Below are positions 35,756 to 45,756 of a stretch of DNA of 64,000 nt, piece after piece. Within the stretch, counting starts at the first letter, position 1, and each line of letters opens with the position of its first letter. Source of the stretch: an uncultured Maribacter sp. (GTDB taxonomy: Bacteria; Bacteroidota; Bacteroidia; Flavobacteriales; Flavobacteriaceae); NCBI GenBank assembly GCA_947498505.1, contig CANMKG010000001.1, positions 744,001 through 808,000 on the forward strand, given 5' to 3'. The translations under genes were made by a program, and so were the position numbers. The notes beneath the pieces are model-generated. The model was not told the DNA's origin. It was given only the letters and a program-made list of their open reading frames with translations, and did not search any database.

Positions 35756-36157
35756 CTATTTTTCTTCTGCCTCTTTTAGTCTGTCCTTTACATATTCTAT
35801 TTTAGTTTTTCCATGTGGCCTGGGTTTACCTTTTTCATCCAAGTTCACCATAATTATATTATCTACGGTAACAATAGTTTCCCTAGTCATTTTATTACGG
35901 ACTTCACAATTTAAGGTTAACGATGAAACTCCGAATTTTACAACTTCAATACCAATTTCTACAATATCACCTTTTACAGCCGTACTCATAAAATTAATTT
36001 CAGACATGTATTTGGTAACCACCTTTTTACTTTCTAACTGAATTATACTATACAAAGCCGCTTCCTCATCTATCCAGGCCAATACAGTACCTCCAAACAA
36101 TGTTTCGTTCGCATTTAAATCCCCTGGTTTAACCCATTTTCTGGTATGAAATCTCAT
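35756..36157 (-). CDS. Acyl-CoA thioesterase, YciA-like hotdog
   Basis: 133 residues. The N-terminal DLNANETLFGGTVLAWIDEEAAL segment has the Asn/Glu and Gly-Gly layout of YciA/acyl-CoA thioesterases. It would hydrolyse short- to medium-chain acyl-CoA in the cytosol. The start is 45 bases from the DUF72 stop, so co-transcription is possible. Confidence 0.85.
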   Translation of the reverse strand: MRFHTRKWVKPGDLNANETLFGGTVLAWIDEEAALYSIIQLESKKVVTKYMSEINFMSTAVKGDIVEIGIEVVKFGVSSLTLNCEVRNKMTRETIVTVDNIIMVNLDEKGKPRPHGKTKIEYVKDRLKEAEEK

Positions 36158-36201
36158 AATTAGTCCTTTTTAACACCATAAATTTAGATAAGTAATTCTG
36201 T

Positions 36202-37098
36202 CTATAATAGTTTTAAATCGGATTTATTTATGGTTTTCGGAATTTGTAAATTACACCCTATTTTTTTATTTAATTTCTCAATAAAATAAGCTGATAATAA
36301 TGGAGATTCTAATTCCAAATTTTGATGCACAAAAAAATGAATATCTTGGAGTCCTCTTGATTTCCATGTGGCTAATTTTTCTACCCAATCATCAAGCCTA
36401 GCATAATCACTTTTATGGTTAGCTCCAACATATCTAATAAAAGCTTCTTTATTCGTAAGTCTCATATGCATAATATCCCTTCTTCCTGCGGTATCTACCA
36501 AAGTATTAGTTATGTTGTTTTCTTCTAGTAAGTGATATAACTCATTCGCTACTTTTTCATCATTAAACCAGTCCGTATGTCTAAACTCCATGGATAAAGA
36601 AAACCCTTTTGGCCAATATTCTACAAAACGAACTACTCTATCCCAATTTTTAGGTCCAAAATTATTATGCATTTGCAGAAAAATTGTTCCTAATTTGTCT
36701 TTCAAATTTGATGTAACATTTAAATATTCATCTAAAACGGGGTATGCCTGATCATTTAACCTTCGTAGATGACTTACGTTTTGAACAATTTTTGGAAAAA
36801 ACTTAAAATTATCAGGAGTCTTATCATACCATTTTGTGTATTGTTCAGATGGGAAAATCCTATAAAATGTAGCATTTAATTCAATACAATTAAATTGTGA
36901 AGAATAATATGCTAATTCATCTTTTGTGCCTCTAGGGTAAAAGTTTTTTAAGTCTTGTCTATTCCATTTTGCACATCCAACATAAACATTAGTTGATTTT
37001 TCTAATGTTTCCTTAGCCAAAACAACCTCAGTATCTAAGTGATCATTGGGTAAGGTAAAATCTATACTTTCAGGATGTTCCACTTTTCCAAATTTCAT
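36202..37098 (-). CDS. DUF72-family protein
   Basis: 298 residues when started at the ATG at 37098 (MKFGKVEHPE); a longer start seven codons upstream is possible but lacks family support. A TIM-barrel-like sequence with VGCAKWNRQDLKNFYP, NCIELNATFYR, LQMHNNFGP and MEFRHTDW, the classical DUF72 signatures. The function is uncharacterised; the fold is related to metal-dependent endonuclease-like barrels. Confidence 0.88.
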   Translation of the reverse strand: MKFGKVEHPESIDFTLPNDHLDTEVVLAKETLEKSTNVYVGCAKWNRQDLKNFYPRGTKDELAYYSSQFNCIELNATFYRIFPSEQYTKWYDKTPDNFKFFPKIVQNVSHLRRLNDQAYPVLDEYLNVTSNLKDKLGTIFLQMHNNFGPKNWDRVVRFVEYWPKGFSLSMEFRHTDWFNDEKVANELYHLLEENNITNTLVDTAGRRDIMHMRLTNKEAFIRYVGANHKSDYARLDDWVEKLATWKSRGLQDIHFFVHQNLELESPLLSAYFIEKLNKKIGCNLQIPKTINKSDLKLL

Positions 37099-37192
37099 AT
37101 GGCATATTATTTTATACAAAAGTAATTTACCTCATTTTTTTGTAACAATAAAAGTATATTTAACACATATTAAAAAACGTAAAATACTAAAC

Positions 37193-37966
37193 ATGAAAAC
37201 ACTTAAAATTTGTATTGCTTTATTAACACTGGCATTTGCTAATTATGGCCAAGCACAAACTGTTGATGAAATTATTACTACCTACTTTGAAAACATGGGA
37301 GGTTTAGATAAACTAAAAAGCATATCAGGAGTAAAAATGTATGCAAAAATTAATCAACAAGGTATGGAGATTCCACTGGAAATTGTGCAATTAAAAGATG
37401 GTAGACAAATGACATCCATTAATTTTCAAGGTAAAGAAATTAAGCAGGGTGTATTTGATGGTGAAACTTTATGGGGCCATAATTTTATGACTATGAAAGC
37501 GGAAAAAAGTGATGCAGAAGCAACCAATAATTTTAAGCTTAATACTAATGATTTTCCTGATGCTTTTGTTAATTATAAAGAAAAAGGATATACCGTTGAA
37601 CTTCTCGGAAAAGAAACCATAGATGGTGCAGAAACCTTTAAAATAAAACTGATAAAGGAGCCAGTTACTGTTGATGGAAAACAAGAAGAGGATATCTCTT
37701 TTTACTATTTCGATACCGAAAATTTTGTTCCAATTGCGATTCATACTGATATAAAAGCTGGACCAGGAAAAGGTATGACTTCAGAGATAACTATGAGTGA
37801 CTATCAAGAGGTAGATGGATTGTATTTTCCTTTTTCATTAACACAAGGAGTAAAAGGACAGCCTGGAAATCCCATTTCTATTAGTAAAATTGAACTGAAT
37901 CCAACGGTAGAAGAAAATGCTTTTGATTTTCCAGAAGAGATAAACAAGGAAGAAGAAAAAAAGTAA
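37193..37966 (+). CDS. LolA-fold outer-membrane lipoprotein-sorting-like protein
   Basis: 257 residues from the ATG at 37193, which yields a proper signal peptide ending YGQAQ; the longer frame upstream is not convincing. The rest is a half-barrel typical of LolA/LolB relatives (GVFDGETLWGHN, SEITMSDYQEVDGLYFPF). It may shuttle a lipid or lipoprotein. It ends at a clear terminator; the tail is Glu/Lys-rich. Confidence 0.75.
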   Translation: MKTLKICIALLTLAFANYGQAQTVDEIITTYFENMGGLDKLKSISGVKMYAKINQQGMEIPLEIVQLKDGRQMTSINFQGKEIKQGVFDGETLWGHNFMTMKAEKSDAEATNNFKLNTNDFPDAFVNYKEKGYTVELLGKETIDGAETFKIKLIKEPVTVDGKQEEDISFYYFDTENFVPIAIHTDIKAGPGKGMTSEITMSDYQEVDGLYFPFSLTQGVKGQPGNPISISKIELNPTVEENAFDFPEEINKEEEKK

Positions 37967-37983
37967 TCAATATATTATTTATG

Positions 37984-38013
37984 GACCCTAACTAATGTTA
38001 GGGTCTTTTTTTT
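37984..38013 (+). terminator. Rho-independent terminator
   Basis: GACCCTAAC pairs with GTTAGGGTC over a four-base loop and is followed by eight T's. Confidence 0.9.
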
Positions 38014-38026
38014 AAACACTTCAAGT

Positions 38027-41000
38027 ATGAAAACAAAATATTTACTTTTAGTTATACCTCTATTACTAACTATTAACACTACTATTTCTCAAAACAATGG
38101 AAAACAATTGTTTGGAGATATGACTGCAAGACATATTGGTCCGGCATTGATGAGTGGTCGTATTAATGACATGGAAGTTCACCCTACTAATAGTAGAATT
38201 ATATATGCGGGATCAGCTGGTGGTGGAGTTTGGAAATCTAATGATGCAGGTACTACTTTTAATCCAATCTTTGATGATTATTGTCAATCCATTGGTGCTG
38301 TAACTTTAGACCCTAATGATCCTGACAACACTATTTATGTAGGAACGGGAGAAACTTGGACCCGTAACAGCGTTTCAATAGGTGATGGTTTATATAAATC
38401 TACAGATGGAGGTTCTAATTGGAAAAAAATTGGGTTAGAAAAATCAGAACGTATTGCTAATATCATTATTAATCCTAAAAATTCCAATGAAATATATGTC
38501 GCCGCTCTTGGTGCTTTATGGGGCGATAGTGAAGAAAGAGGAGTTTTTAAATCCTCCGATGGAGGGCAAACATGGAATAAAATTCTTTATATTAATCAAA
38601 AAACTGGTTGCGCGGATTTGGTAATTGATCCTACAAACCCTAAAATACTATATGCTTCTATGTGGGAATTTCGAAGAACTGGTTGGAGCTTTGAATCTGG
38701 TGGAAGTAACAGTGCACTGTATAAGTCTTTAGATGCAGGTAAAACTTGGAACAAAATCCATAATGGTTTTCCTTCGGGGAAACTTGGTCGTTTAGGTATT
38801 GCTATAGCTCCTTCAAATCCAAAGATACTTTATACGGTTATTGAAGCAGAAAAGGATGAGCGAAAAGGATTATACAAAAGTAGCAATGCGGGAGCAAGTT
38901 GGGAACAACTTAATAACGATTTTGGTTTAACGGTTAGACCTTTTTACTTTTCAAGAATTGTAGTTGATCCTAAAGATGAAAATGTTATTGTTAAAGGCGG
39001 TTTAAGTGGCTCTATTTCGAGAGATGGTGGTAAAACTTTCAAAGCTCTTGGACGCATGCATAGCGACATCCATGATATTGCCTTTAGTATTAAAGATTCT
39101 GATGTTTTATATGTAGGTACAGACGGTGGTGTATATAGATCGTGGGATGGTGGTACTCGAATGGAAATTGTGGAGAATTTACCATTATCTCAATTTTATC
39201 ATATTAGTGTTGATGATGAAACTCCTTATAATGTTTATGGTGGGCTTCAAGATAACGGATCTTGGTACGGACCATCCTCTTCTCCAGGGGGTGTAGAAGC
39301 TCGTGATTGGAATTCAGTGGGCTATGGTGATGGTTTTCGCGTTTTAAAACACCCAACCAAAAATATTATTTATTCTGAAATGCAAGGTGCTGATAACGTG
39401 TGGAGGTATGATGTAGATAAAAAATTATCTAAAACTATCCAGCCTCTTCCAACTAGTAGTGATGAAAAACTACGTTTTAATTGGAATGCTCCTATGACTG
39501 TAAGTTCACATCAACCAGATAGATTTTATATGGGAAGTCAGTTTTTGCACAGGTCTGAAGATATGGGTGATACTTGGAAAATTATTTCCCCAGACCTAAC
39601 CACTAACGACAGTAGTAAGCAAACACAAGAAAACTCTGGAGGCTTATCTAAAGACAATTCTGGAGCTGAAAATCACACTACAATTTTTACCATTGCTGAG
39701 TCGCCCTTGGATGAAAATATTATTTGGGTAGGGACGGATGACGGAAATGTACAAATAACTACAAATGGTGGTGAAACTTGGACAAATACCATTGAAAATA
39801 TTAAAGGATTACCAAAAAATACTTGGTGTTATCATATTGAAGCAAGTGTTTTTAACAAGAGCACAGCTTATGCTGTTTTTGATGGTCATACAATGAATGA
39901 TAAAAATACATATGTGTATAAAACGACTGATTTTGGTAAAACTTGGAGTAGCATCATTACTAATGAGGTATACGGTTTTGCTAGAAATATTCAAGAGGAT
40001 TACGTAAACCCAGATTTGTTATTTTTAGGAACCGAATTTGGCTTATACATTACTCTTGATGGTGGAAAAAGTTGGAATAAGTTTACTAATAACATGCCCT
40101 CAGTAGCTGTTCATTTTATTGATCTTCAAAAAACTACTAATGATTTAGTTATGGGTACGCATGGGCGCGGTGTTATTATAATTGATGACATTTCTCCATT
40201 ACGAGAAATAAATCAAGATGTATTGGGAAAAAAACTTCATTTTTTTAAAAACCAACCGACCATTATAAATGAAAATTCCAATTTTTCAGGAAGCTTTGGC
40301 AAGGAAACTCAATTTGTTGGGAAAAATAAATCCAATAATGTTCAAATAAAGTATTACTTGAATCGTAGACATACTTTTGGAAAAATGACTATGGAAATAC
40401 AGGATATGCAAGGGAATAAAATTATGGACCTTGGACCTGGAAAATCTAAAGGTATTAACATTGTAGATTGGAGTTACAGGAGAAAACAACCAAAAGTTGC
40501 AAAAGGCAAAACCTTCACTTTTGGAGGCTTCACATCACCTAAGGTACCCGCTGGAAAGTATAAGGCCGTTATAAAAAAAGGAAAGGAAACTTTTGAACAT
40601 GTTTTTGACTTAGTTTATAATCCGAAATCTACACTTACAGAAATGGATAGAAAATTGAAACATGATACCACCATGAAGCTATATAATATGTCCCAAGAGC
40701 TTGCCTATCTAGTTTACAAAATAGATGAAATGATTGCTCATGGAAATCAAAAAAACATCAGCAAACTAGACGCTCTTAAAAAAACATTGGTTATTACCAC
40801 TGGCGATAATTATGTTGGTTCCGCTGAACCCCAATTGAGAGAAAAAATTGCAACTTTATTTAGTAAACTTGCAAATAGTTATGATAAACCTACAGCATCT
40901 GAGTTAAAAAATTTAGAACTTATTTCGGAGAAATTTACCAATGCAAAAACAGAATTTGATAAACTGCACAAAAGGTATTCAAAAAAAGAAACTTTTAATT

Positions 41001-41032
41001 TTAAGTCCTTTGAAGATTTTTTAAACAATTAA
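38027..41032 (+). CDS. Exported Asp-box (BNR/sortilin-like) beta-propeller protein
   Basis: 1001 residues with a signal peptide ending TTISQ. At least seven Asp-box motifs of the form S/T-x-D-x-G-x-x-W are visible, including STDGGSNW, SSDGGQTW, SLDAGKTW, TTNGGETW and TLDGGKSW, giving one or two propellers over about residues 30-720. The C terminus (about 750-1001) is a beta domain followed by helices. Such proteins are often named glycosyl hydrolase, but I see no catalytic set, so binding or scaffolding is as likely. Confidence 0.85.
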   Translation: MKTKYLLLVIPLLLTINTTISQNNGKQLFGDMTARHIGPALMSGRINDMEVHPTNSRIIYAGSAGGGVWKSNDAGTTFNPIFDDYCQSIGAVTLDPNDPDNTIYVGTGETWTRNSVSIGDGLYKSTDGGSNWKKIGLEKSERIANIIINPKNSNEIYVAALGALWGDSEERGVFKSSDGGQTWNKILYINQKTGCADLVIDPTNPKILYASMWEFRRTGWSFESGGSNSALYKSLDAGKTWNKIHNGFPSGKLGRLGIAIAPSNPKILYTVIEAEKDERKGLYKSSNAGASWEQLNNDFGLTVRPFYFSRIVVDPKDENVIVKGGLSGSISRDGGKTFKALGRMHSDIHDIAFSIKDSDVLYVGTDGGVYRSWDGGTRMEIVENLPLSQFYHISVDDETPYNVYGGLQDNGSWYGPSSSPGGVEARDWNSVGYGDGFRVLKHPTKNIIYSEMQGADNVWRYDVDKKLSKTIQPLPTSSDEKLRFNWNAPMTVSSHQPDRFYMGSQFLHRSEDMGDTWKIISPDLTTNDSSKQTQENSGGLSKDNSGAENHTTIFTIAESPLDENIIWVGTDDGNVQITTNGGETWTNTIENIKGLPKNTWCYHIEASVFNKSTAYAVFDGHTMNDKNTYVYKTTDFGKTWSSIITNEVYGFARNIQEDYVNPDLLFLGTEFGLYITLDGGKSWNKFTNNMPSVAVHFIDLQKTTNDLVMGTHGRGVIIIDDISPLREINQDVLGKKLHFFKNQPTIINENSNFSGSFGKETQFVGKNKSNNVQIKYYLNRRHTFGKMTMEIQDMQGNKIMDLGPGKSKGINIVDWSYRRKQPKVAKGKTFTFGGFTSPKVPAGKYKAVIKKGKETFEHVFDLVYNPKSTLTEMDRKLKHDTTMKLYNMSQELAYLVYKIDEMIAHGNQKNISKLDALKKTLVITTGDNYVGSAEPQLREKIATLFSKLANSYDKPTASELKNLELISEKFTNAKTEFDKLHKRYSKKETFNFKSFEDFLNN

Positions 41033-41056
41033 TAACTCTACTTTTTATTTATACAT

Positions 41057-41090
41057 AAAAGGCGCTGTTAAACAATTAATAGCGCCTTTT
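41057..41090. terminator. Terminator after the propeller gene
   Basis: AAAAGGCGCT pairs with AGCGCCTTTT across a 14-base loop, with A and T runs at the ends. Confidence 0.8.
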
Positions 41091-41171
41091 GTTCATAATT
41101 ACGTTAAAAACTTAAAAGCTTTTGAAAAATTCCGGTGAGCATAATACATAACTTTATACAAACCACATTCT

Positions 41172-41579
41172 ATGAAAAGTCGTGCCCAACACCTTTTATT
41201 AATACGTTCTGATATTGAAACTAGTAGGATTCATGAGAATATGAGTCCAAATGAAGCTTTTCAAAATAAAACCTTAAGACCCATTTTAAAATTACAAAAC
41301 GATTTATTTCTTGCTGTTTTTAAAAACTATATTAGAAAACATAAGAACAGTTTTTATGAGTTATCGTTAGACAAAAAATTAGTTTTTATTGAAAACGCAA
41401 TTCAAAAAGATATTAAGTTTAGAAATTCCCTTAAAGGAATGGTTATCGGTCAATTCACAATTGACGAATACGAAAATTATATTAGCGATTCTTCGGCAAT
41501 AAATAAAAGAATGATGAATATGGTTATAAAAAGGCTTCAGGATCAAATACAATTATTAGAATCTGAAGTTTTAGTCTAA
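41172..41579 (+). CDS. Conserved hypothetical helical protein
   Basis: 135 residues, all helical, soluble. Segments such as LRPILKLQNDLFLAVF and KDIKFRNSLKGMVIGQFT look conserved; relatives in Flavobacteriaceae are sometimes labelled glyoxalase, but no glyoxalase metal motif is visible and I do not endorse that name. It overlaps the convergent DUF2461 gene by nine bases. Confidence 0.7.
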   Translation: MKSRAQHLLLIRSDIETSRIHENMSPNEAFQNKTLRPILKLQNDLFLAVFKNYIRKHKNSFYELSLDKKLVFIENAIQKDIKFRNSLKGMVIGQFTIDEYENYISDSSAINKRMMNMVIKRLQDQIQLLESEVLV

Positions 41580-42251
41580 AAGTGATTCTCCATTTAAATT
41601 CGTAGTTAATATACTACTCATTAAATCAAAATATGGTCGAATAGCTTTAAATGATTCATCAATTTTTTTAGAAAAATCTTTTGAAAAAATCTCTTTATCA
41701 GTGAATTTACGAACAAATATGTACTGTTTCTTTTTGATTAAATCAATATTAGGGTGAAGCTTATCAAAACCTTTAGGTGCTACCTTAACTTCATCTCCTT
41801 GCACCTCCCCCCATATTTTTTTGAAAGACGTTTCATTAATTACTTCTCTAAATTCATCTGCATCTAATTCTAACTCTTTCCTAATACGCAACAGATCTTC
41901 CTTGTTAGGCTCCCAAAATCCAGTAGCCAAAAAACTATCGCCAGGTTTTAAATGCAAATAATACCCTCCACGTAGCCTAGCTCCTGCCCTAGAAAATGAA
42001 CCTCCGAAATGTGCTTTATAAGGGCTCTTGTCTTTAGAAAATCGTACATCCCTATAAATTCTAAACATCTTCATTTTTTCAATATCATCATGTAGTTTTA
42101 AATCCTCCATAACATGAGCATAAAAACTTTTTACCTGAGTTTCAATATTTTTAAACTCCTTTTTATTTTCAGCAAACCACTCTCTATTATTATTTTCTTC
42201 TAGTTTCTTTAAAAAAACAAAAACCTCTTTTGTAATATTTATTGTGTTCAT
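41571..42251 (-). CDS. DUF2461-family protein
   Basis: 226 residues. The segments FLKKLEENNNREWFAENK, FRIYRDVRFSKDKSPYKAHFG and GGYYLHLKPGDSFLATGFW are the DUF2461 (TIGR02453) signatures. The protein is cytosolic with unknown function. It is divergent from cysE. Confidence 0.9.
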   Translation of the reverse strand: MNTINITKEVFVFLKKLEENNNREWFAENKKEFKNIETQVKSFYAHVMEDLKLHDDIEKMKMFRIYRDVRFSKDKSPYKAHFGGSFSRAGARLRGGYYLHLKPGDSFLATGFWEPNKEDLLRIRKELELDADEFREVINETSFKKIWGEVQGDEVKVAPKGFDKLHPNIDLIKKKQYIFVRKFTDKEIFSKDFSKKIDESFKAIRPYFDLMSSILTTNLNGESLLD

Positions 42252-42348
42252 TCGACAGTAATCTTAACATTTTAAGCTAAAGTTAACCATTCATACTATA
42301 ATGCTTCTAAATTATTGGTTAATTTTATACTTTATTTAAACCGTTCTA

Positions 42349-43140
42349 ATGGCAGATCAATCTATAATAGATTTAATCAATCAGCATAAAAAACAGCCTA
42401 ACCTGCGCTTTAAGCTAAAAACTGAGGCTGAAAATTTTACAAACAAACTATTTTATACACTTTTTGATATTGATACCAAAGTAGATGAAAATTTATCAAT
42501 TCTGGAATCCAGTTTTGATGAGTTAGTTAATTTGGCTTGTTGGGAACTAACAAAACCGTGTAAAAAATTATGGAACAATTATGTTGCTAAACTACCTTCT
42601 GTTTTAGAAAAACTAAATTTAGATGCTGAAGCTACTGTTGAATGTGATCCTGCCTCCTTATCTATTGAAGAAGTTTATATGGCATACCCCGGTTTTTATG
42701 CCATTGCTATTTATAGGTTGGCACATGAATTACACAAAATGGGGTTTCCGCTTGTTCCAAGATTAATGACAGAATATGCTCATAGACAAACCGGTGTTGA
42801 CATTAACCCTGGTGCAACTATTGGTGATTATTTTCATATTGATCATGGTACGGGTATCGTAATAGGAGAAACAGCTATAATAAAAAACAACGTAAAAATA
42901 TATCAAGGTGTTACCTTAGGAGGGCTCTATGTTGCTAAAAACCTTCAAAAGACAAAACGTCATCCAACAATTGAAAATAATGTTACTATATACGCCAGCG
43001 CTACTATATTAGGTGGTAATACTGTTATAGGCGAAAACAGCATAATAGGTGGTAATGCCTGGATTACAAGTTCTGTTCCAGCCAATTCCACGGTTTACCA
43101 TACTCCTGAAATAAAAATAAAAACACTACCGAATGTCTAA
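42349..43140 (+). CDS. cysE: Serine O-acetyltransferase
   Basis: 263 residues. A helical N-terminal domain leads to YPGFYAIAIYRLAHEL and the left-handed beta-helix with TGVDINPGATIGDYFHIDHGTGIVIGETA, the CysE signature with active-site His. It makes O-acetylserine from serine and acetyl-CoA. Its last eight bases overlap cysM, so the two steps of cysteine synthesis are translationally coupled. Confidence 0.95.
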   Translation: MADQSIIDLINQHKKQPNLRFKLKTEAENFTNKLFYTLFDIDTKVDENLSILESSFDELVNLACWELTKPCKKLWNNYVAKLPSVLEKLNLDAEATVECDPASLSIEEVYMAYPGFYAIAIYRLAHELHKMGFPLVPRLMTEYAHRQTGVDINPGATIGDYFHIDHGTGIVIGETAIIKNNVKIYQGVTLGGLYVAKNLQKTKRHPTIENNVTIYASATILGGNTVIGENSIIGGNAWITSSVPANSTVYHTPEIKIKTLPNV

Positions 43141-44017
43141 AAGCATTATTGATATTATTGGAAATACTCCGTTGGTAATTTCCAAAAAGCTTAACACCAA
43201 TAAAAATGTAACTGTTTATTTTAAGTTAGAAGGAAATAACCCTGGAGGAAGTGTTAAAGATCGGGCTGCACTAAATATGATTAAGTGCGGTTTAGAACGT
43301 GGAGATTTCTCGAAAACAGATAAATTAATTGAAGCTACAAGTGGTAACACAGGTATTGCCTTAGCAATGATAGCAGGAATTTATGGGTTAGACATAGAGC
43401 TTGTAATGCCTGAAAATTCTACAAAAGAAAGAGTACAAACCATGCGCGCTTATGGAGCCAAAGTTACCCTTACTCCTGCTGATATTGGAATTGAGGGAGC
43501 TAGAGATTATGCTGAAAAAAAAGTGTCAAACGAAGGTTATATTATGCTGAATCAGTTTGCAAATAATGATAACTGGAAGGCTCATTACAAATCTACTGGT
43601 CCAGAAATTTGGAATGACACTAATCAAAAAATAACCCATTTTGTTTCTGCTATGGGTACGACTGGTACTATTATGGGAACTTCAACCTTTTTAAAAGAGC
43701 AGAATACAGATATTGAAATTGTTGGTGTTCAACCTATGGATGGTGCAAAAATACCTGGTATACGCAAATGGCCTAAAGAGTATTTGCCTAAAATATTTAA
43801 CCCTTTAAAGGTTGATACCGTTATGGAAGTTAACGAAGATGAGGCAAACGAAATGGCGAAACGTTTAGCAAAGGAAGAAGGAATTTTTGCTGGAGTAAGT
43901 AGTGGCGGAGCTGCCGCTGCTGCCATAAAATTAGCAAAAACATTAGAAAGCGGAGTTATTGTATCTATTGTTTGTGATCGAGGTGACCGCTATTTATCCT
44001 CGGATATATTTGATTAG
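43133..44017 (+). CDS. cysM: Cysteine synthase (O-acetylserine sulfhydrylase), CysM type
   Basis: 294 residues. PLP Lys42 lies in NNPGGSVKDRAA, the phosphate-binding loop is SAMGTTGTIMG and the substrate loop is EATSGNTGIAL. It converts O-acetylserine and sulfide (or thiosulfate) to cysteine. The short length and GGSVKDR context fit CysM better than CysK, but the distinction is not absolute. Confidence 0.92.
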   Translation: MSKSIIDIIGNTPLVISKKLNTNKNVTVYFKLEGNNPGGSVKDRAALNMIKCGLERGDFSKTDKLIEATSGNTGIALAMIAGIYGLDIELVMPENSTKERVQTMRAYGAKVTLTPADIGIEGARDYAEKKVSNEGYIMLNQFANNDNWKAHYKSTGPEIWNDTNQKITHFVSAMGTTGTIMGTSTFLKEQNTDIEIVGVQPMDGAKIPGIRKWPKEYLPKIFNPLKVDTVMEVNEDEANEMAKRLAKEEGIFAGVSSGGAAAAAIKLAKTLESGVIVSIVCDRGDRYLSSDIFD

Positions 44018-44020
44018 TAA

Positions 44021-44818
44021 TTACTCAAAAGCCTTTTCAATTCCAATTTTAAATTCTGGATAATCTTGTAGGTAATTATGTCTACCTCCTGCAATAGTAA
44101 AAAAGTACTTATTGTTTCCTGGAATTTCATCAAACAAGCTTTTTCCTGCACTGTGAGGCACAACAAAATCATCATCACCATGAAACATATAAACAGGACA
44201 ACTTAGTTCTTTCATATACTCATACGAAGGAAATCTGTAATTTGATAGCCACGTTATAGGTAAAAAAGGAAACCTACGCTTTCCTGTTTCAATCGCACTA
44301 TAAAAAACAGATTCCAAAATTAATTTACATGGTTTGTTTTTTGCTGCCAAATACGATGCAACACCTCCTCCAAAAGATCGCCCATATACGATAATGTTAT
44401 CCTCGCCATATTTTTCTTTTGCTATATTGTAAAATAACTGGGCATCATCATATATTGCCTTTTCACTTAACTTTCCTGTACTTTTTCCATACGTTCTATA
44501 ATCTACTAATATAGCATCATAGTCCTTTCTTGTTATTAAATTCGCTACATGTATTAAATGAGATACGTTCCCGGCATTACCATGAAAATACAACACTACA
44601 CCTTTTTCCGAATTGTTTTTAATATGAACACCATTTAACTTAGCTCCATCACTTGTATTAATCCATAATTCCTCAAAGTCTTGGCAAAAATCATAAACAT
44701 GATTTACAGGCATTTTGGTAGGCATAAAAATGAGTTTTTCTTGATATTTATACGCCATAAAAGTTATAAAGCAGTACAAAACTGCTAAAACAACACCTAT
44801 TTTTTTAAGTCTTTTCAT
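44021..44818 (-). CDS. Membrane-anchored alpha/beta hydrolase, ABHD13/BEM46-like
   Basis: 265 residues from the ATG at 44818 (MKRLKKIGVVLAVLY), which gives an N-terminal membrane helix; a TTG start 16 codons upstream would overlap truA by 29 bases and is less likely. VLYFHGNAGNVSHL, the nucleophile elbow GRSFGGG, the acid in GDDDFVVP and His in GGRHNYL form a full triad. It is probably a membrane-tethered esterase or thioesterase. Confidence 0.82.
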   Translation of the reverse strand: MKRLKKIGVVLAVLYCFITFMAYKYQEKLIFMPTKMPVNHVYDFCQDFEELWINTSDGAKLNGVHIKNNSEKGVVLYFHGNAGNVSHLIHVANLITRKDYDAILVDYRTYGKSTGKLSEKAIYDDAQLFYNIAKEKYGEDNIIVYGRSFGGGVASYLAAKNKPCKLILESVFYSAIETGKRRFPFLPITWLSNYRFPSYEYMKELSCPVYMFHGDDDFVVPHSAGKSLFDEIPGNNKYFFTIAGGRHNYLQDYPEFKIGIEKAFE

Positions 44819-44837
44819 AATTATATTTAACCTTTTA

Positions 44838-45638
44838 TTATAAATATTCGGAGCTATCAAAATCAAGTTTATTTAGTAACAAACCAGAACCTGGTGCAAC
44901 AAAACTTATTATTACTTCTGAATTAGGCTCTAAGCTTTTTTTAAAATCCATGAGTGATAATTCTCCCCTACCTAATAATACCAACGCACCCATCATCATA
45001 CGAACCTGATAGCGCATAAACCCTTGACCTTCGACAATAAAAGCATAGCTTTTATTTGGAAAAAAATTAGCTTTTAAAATAGTGTTGTCTACAATTTTAC
45101 ATGATGTTATTGTACGAATAACTTTTGTTTTTTCTTGCAATCTGGCGGTGTAGGAGGAAAAATCATGTGTCCCCACATAGAGCTCAGCAGCTTTTTTCAT
45201 ATTCTCTAGATCCAAATATTCTATAAAATTGCCGATAAATGGAGCACTAAAAGGGTGATTTTTTTCACCAAAAGAAAATAAATAGACGTATTGCTTAGAT
45301 TTACTACCATGTATTATATTAAACTTCTTCTTTATTTCTGAAATAGAAATGACTCTAATATCTGGAGGGAGGTTTTTATTGAATAGCGTCAAAAACTCTT
45401 GTTCTTCATTAATCTCATAATCATACACAAAAAGTTCAAAAGCAGCATCCAAAGCGGACACCTTAGCATCAGTTCTACCGGCTCCTAATATTTTATATTT
45501 CACATCTGGAAGAATGTATTTTAAGGTTTTAAGTAACAACCCTTCTACAGTCTTCTGCCCTGGTTGTTTTTGCCACCCGCTTAGCCTAAACCCTAAAAAT
45601 TGTACTTTGATTAAATAACAATAACGCCGTTTATGCAT
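44838..45638 (-). CDS. truA: tRNA pseudouridine synthase A family protein
   Basis: 266 residues. Catalytic Asp57 lies in the GAGRTDAKVSA motif, with the family features YLIKVQFLGFRLSGWQ at the start and RYQVRMMMGALVLLGRG near residue 210. It isomerises uridines 38-40 of the tRNA anticodon arm. This lineage may have a second TruA copy, so the exact target is not certain. Confidence 0.85.
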   Translation of the reverse strand: MHKRRYCYLIKVQFLGFRLSGWQKQPGQKTVEGLLLKTLKYILPDVKYKILGAGRTDAKVSALDAAFELFVYDYEINEEQEFLTLFNKNLPPDIRVISISEIKKKFNIIHGSKSKQYVYLFSFGEKNHPFSAPFIGNFIEYLDLENMKKAAELYVGTHDFSSYTARLQEKTKVIRTITSCKIVDNTILKANFFPNKSYAFIVEGQGFMRYQVRMMMGALVLLGRGELSLMDFKKSLEPNSEVIISFVAPGSGLLLNKLDFDSSEYL

Positions 45639-45756
45639 TCATTTTTCAATTTTTTTAAAGATAAAAACAACGGCTAGTCCCACAAACAGTTAGTAAAATT
45701 AATTTATTATATTTTTTGTAATTTACTATAGACTAATCAATTAAACCAAAAAAATT

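Noticed and set aside
41571-41579. Nine-base overlap of convergent genes as a sign of error
   Set aside because: Both proteins have conserved ends and overlaps of this size are common here, as with several other gene pairs in the window.
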